Shown here in pieces: positions 8,097 through 9,051 of a stretch of DNA of 9,051 nucleotides. The stretch is from Nitriliruptorales bacterium (GTDB lineage: Bacteria > Actinomycetota > Nitriliruptoria > Euzebyales > Egibacteraceae): NCBI GenBank assembly GCA_007126835.1, contig SLAO01000005.1, forward strand, positions 1 through 9,051. Direction: 5' to 3'. The notes below the pieces were generated by a model, which was given only the letters and a program-made list of their open reading frames with translations, was not told the origin of the DNA and ran no database searches. Both the position numbers and the translations under genes were made by a program. Each line of letters opens with the position of its first letter. Positions within the stretch are counted from its first letter, which is position 1.

Positions 8097-8924
8097 ATGG
8101 CGCATGCCCCACGGGCCTCGATGATCGTCATCGGCGACGAGCTCCTCGACGGCCACACGCAGGACACCAACTCGGGGTGGACGGCCGGGTGGCTTGCGGA
8201 ACGTGGCGTCCCCCTCGACCGCATCGTGACGGTGCCCGACGAATGCGCGGCGATCGGTGAGGCACTGGAGGCCGAGATGGCGCGAGGGCACCCCCGGCTC
8301 GTCCTCACCTCGGGCGGGATCGGGTCCACGCCCGACGACCTGACGATGGCCGCGGTGGCCAACCATCTCGGTATGGCCCTGACAGCGGAACCGACGCTGG
8401 ACGCCCGGATCAGCCAATGGGTCCAGCGTGCCGAGCAGGAAGGCATGCCGATCCCCGAGGACCAGCAGCGGGCGATGCGCAAGATGGCGCAAGTGCCCGG
8501 CGGCGCTTACCTCCTCGAGGGCGCGCGCGGTGTCACCCCGGGGGTCGCAATCGACCTCGATGGCGGCATCGGCGCCGACGGCGTCACGCTCGTCATCTTG
8601 CCCGGCGTGCCGAGTGAGCTCGAGCGCATCGTCGAGGACGGCGTCGCGGGGCTGCTGACCGAGGTGGCCGACCTTCCTCACGTGGCCGAGCTGCGGCACC
8701 CGTACCCGGAGTCGGCGCTGTCACCCTTGTTTGCCGAGTTGGTCGACGACCATCCGGACGTCAAGGTGGGCTCGTACCCGGGTAAGGAATGCGTCGTTCG
8801 CATGAAGGGTCCCGAAGCCGCGGTCACCGCGGCGATGCGCCGCGTGCGAGAGCGCCTGGCCGTCCTCGATGACGATGCGGTCGCGCAACGCATGCGCGAG
8901 CGGTGGCAGGCGCGCTGGGAGTAG
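8097..8924 (+). CDS. Stand-alone CinA N-terminal/MoCF-type protein
   Basis: A 275-residue soluble protein of the CinA N-terminal group (COG1058-like, MoCF/molybdopterin-binding fold). Family motifs are IGDELLDGHTQDTNS (12-26), LTSGGIGSTPDDLT (70-83) and the LPGVPSE signature (168-174). A smaller C-terminal region (about 195-270) includes GSYPG (225-229). It ends where full-length bacterial CinA would continue into the NMN-deamidase (PncC) domain, so that activity is absent here. The fold binds nucleotides or molybdopterin; some CinA proteins hydrolyse ADP-ribose, and related domains occur in molybdenum-cofactor enzymes. The substrate cannot be deduced and no cofactor genes are nearby. The frame opens far upstream (7710), but only from ATG 8097 does it look like the family, and a -10 hexamer sits 7 bases before that codon. 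Confidence 0.88.
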   Translation: MAHAPRASMIVIGDELLDGHTQDTNSGWTAGWLAERGVPLDRIVTVPDECAAIGEALEAEMARGHPRLVLTSGGIGSTPDDLTMAAVANHLGMALTAEPTLDARISQWVQRAEQEGMPIPEDQQRAMRKMAQVPGGAYLLEGARGVTPGVAIDLDGGIGADGVTLVILPGVPSELERIVEDGVAGLLTEVADLPHVAELRHPYPESALSPLFAELVDDHPDVKVGSYPGKECVVRMKGPEAAVTAAMRRVRERLAVLDDDAVAQRMRERWQARWE

Positions 8925-9051
8925 CGGTCTGCACCGTGAAAGGCGCCGGATCACCGGGCGGACCCCCGCTGTCTCGAATGTCCAGTTCGCCCCGGCCAGC
9001 GTCACGGTCTCCTCGCGAAGGTGCTCGTCAGCCGTGCCCCATATCGGGGTA
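8925..9051. other. Right-edge region, no confident gene
   Basis: The last 127 bases follow the CinA-like stop codon. No terminator with a T-run is seen; CCCC-ATATC-GGGG near 9038-9050 is only a 4-bp stem. A minus-strand frame is open across the region with plausible composition (it includes GTADEHLREETVTLAGANWT). However, it has no stop until 8721, deep in the antisense of the CinA-like gene, so it is not called as a gene. It could be the end of a broken or mis-sequenced reading frame entering from the right. Confidence 0.3.

Noticed and set aside
8721..9005. 94-codon minus-strand frame starting at a GTG with a nearby GAGGAG
   Set aside because: Two thirds of it is antisense to the CinA-like gene and its composition there is shadow-like. 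Only the right-edge part is coding-like, and that is reported as a finding.

Overview
The window is very GC-rich and densely coded, with G/C-biased third codon positions, GTG starts alongside ATG, short intergenic gaps and several apparently leaderless starts. It carries an MshC-type cysteine ligase (mycothiol is an actinomycete thiol), a small GroES-like protein ending in STGLYL, and an EttA translation factor. Together these point to an Actinomycetota chromosome. A deep-branching lineage is possible, but that is inference. No mobile element, phage gene, CRISPR array, rRNA or tRNA was seen.

Layout. (1) 1-928, minus: a two-component system, OmpR/PhoB-type regulator then histidine kinase, with a 4-base GTGA stop/start overlap; the kinase runs off the left edge. 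(2) 929-1045: a divergent control region with a GAACTG direct repeat at 11-bp period and an inverted repeat. (3) 1046-2344, plus: a membrane-anchored HtrA/DegP-type serine protease with one PDZ domain. (4) 2322-2705, minus: an unrecognised 127-residue protein convergent with, and overlapping, the protease gene end. (5) 2748-3736, plus: a GroES-like protein and RNase HII, 5 bp apart. (6) 3831-4976, plus: the MshC-type ligase, followed by a strong terminator. (7) 5198-6874, minus: EttA, convergent with mshC, with its own hairpin. (8) 6980-7906, minus: a multi-spanning membrane protein of unknown function. (9) 7985-8083: a two-copy 48-bp tandem repeat lying against the promoter of (10) 8097-8924, plus: a stand-alone CinA N-terminal/MoCF-type protein.

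How the genes work together. The clearest functional unit is the kinase/regulator pair divergent from the protease. A two-component system next to an HtrA protease recalls mycobacterial mprAB-pepD and suggests envelope-stress sensing coupled to periplasmic or extracytoplasmic protein quality control. The remaining genes are mostly conserved housekeeping functions: chaperonin-like, RNA/DNA hybrid removal, mycothiol synthesis, and ribosome energy sensing. I found no convincing undescribed multi-gene system. The best leads for a second look are the operator-like repeats at 990-1024, the 48-bp tandem repeat at 7985-8083, the recurrent leaderless promoter layout, and the two unrecognised genes at 2322-2705 and 6980-7906.
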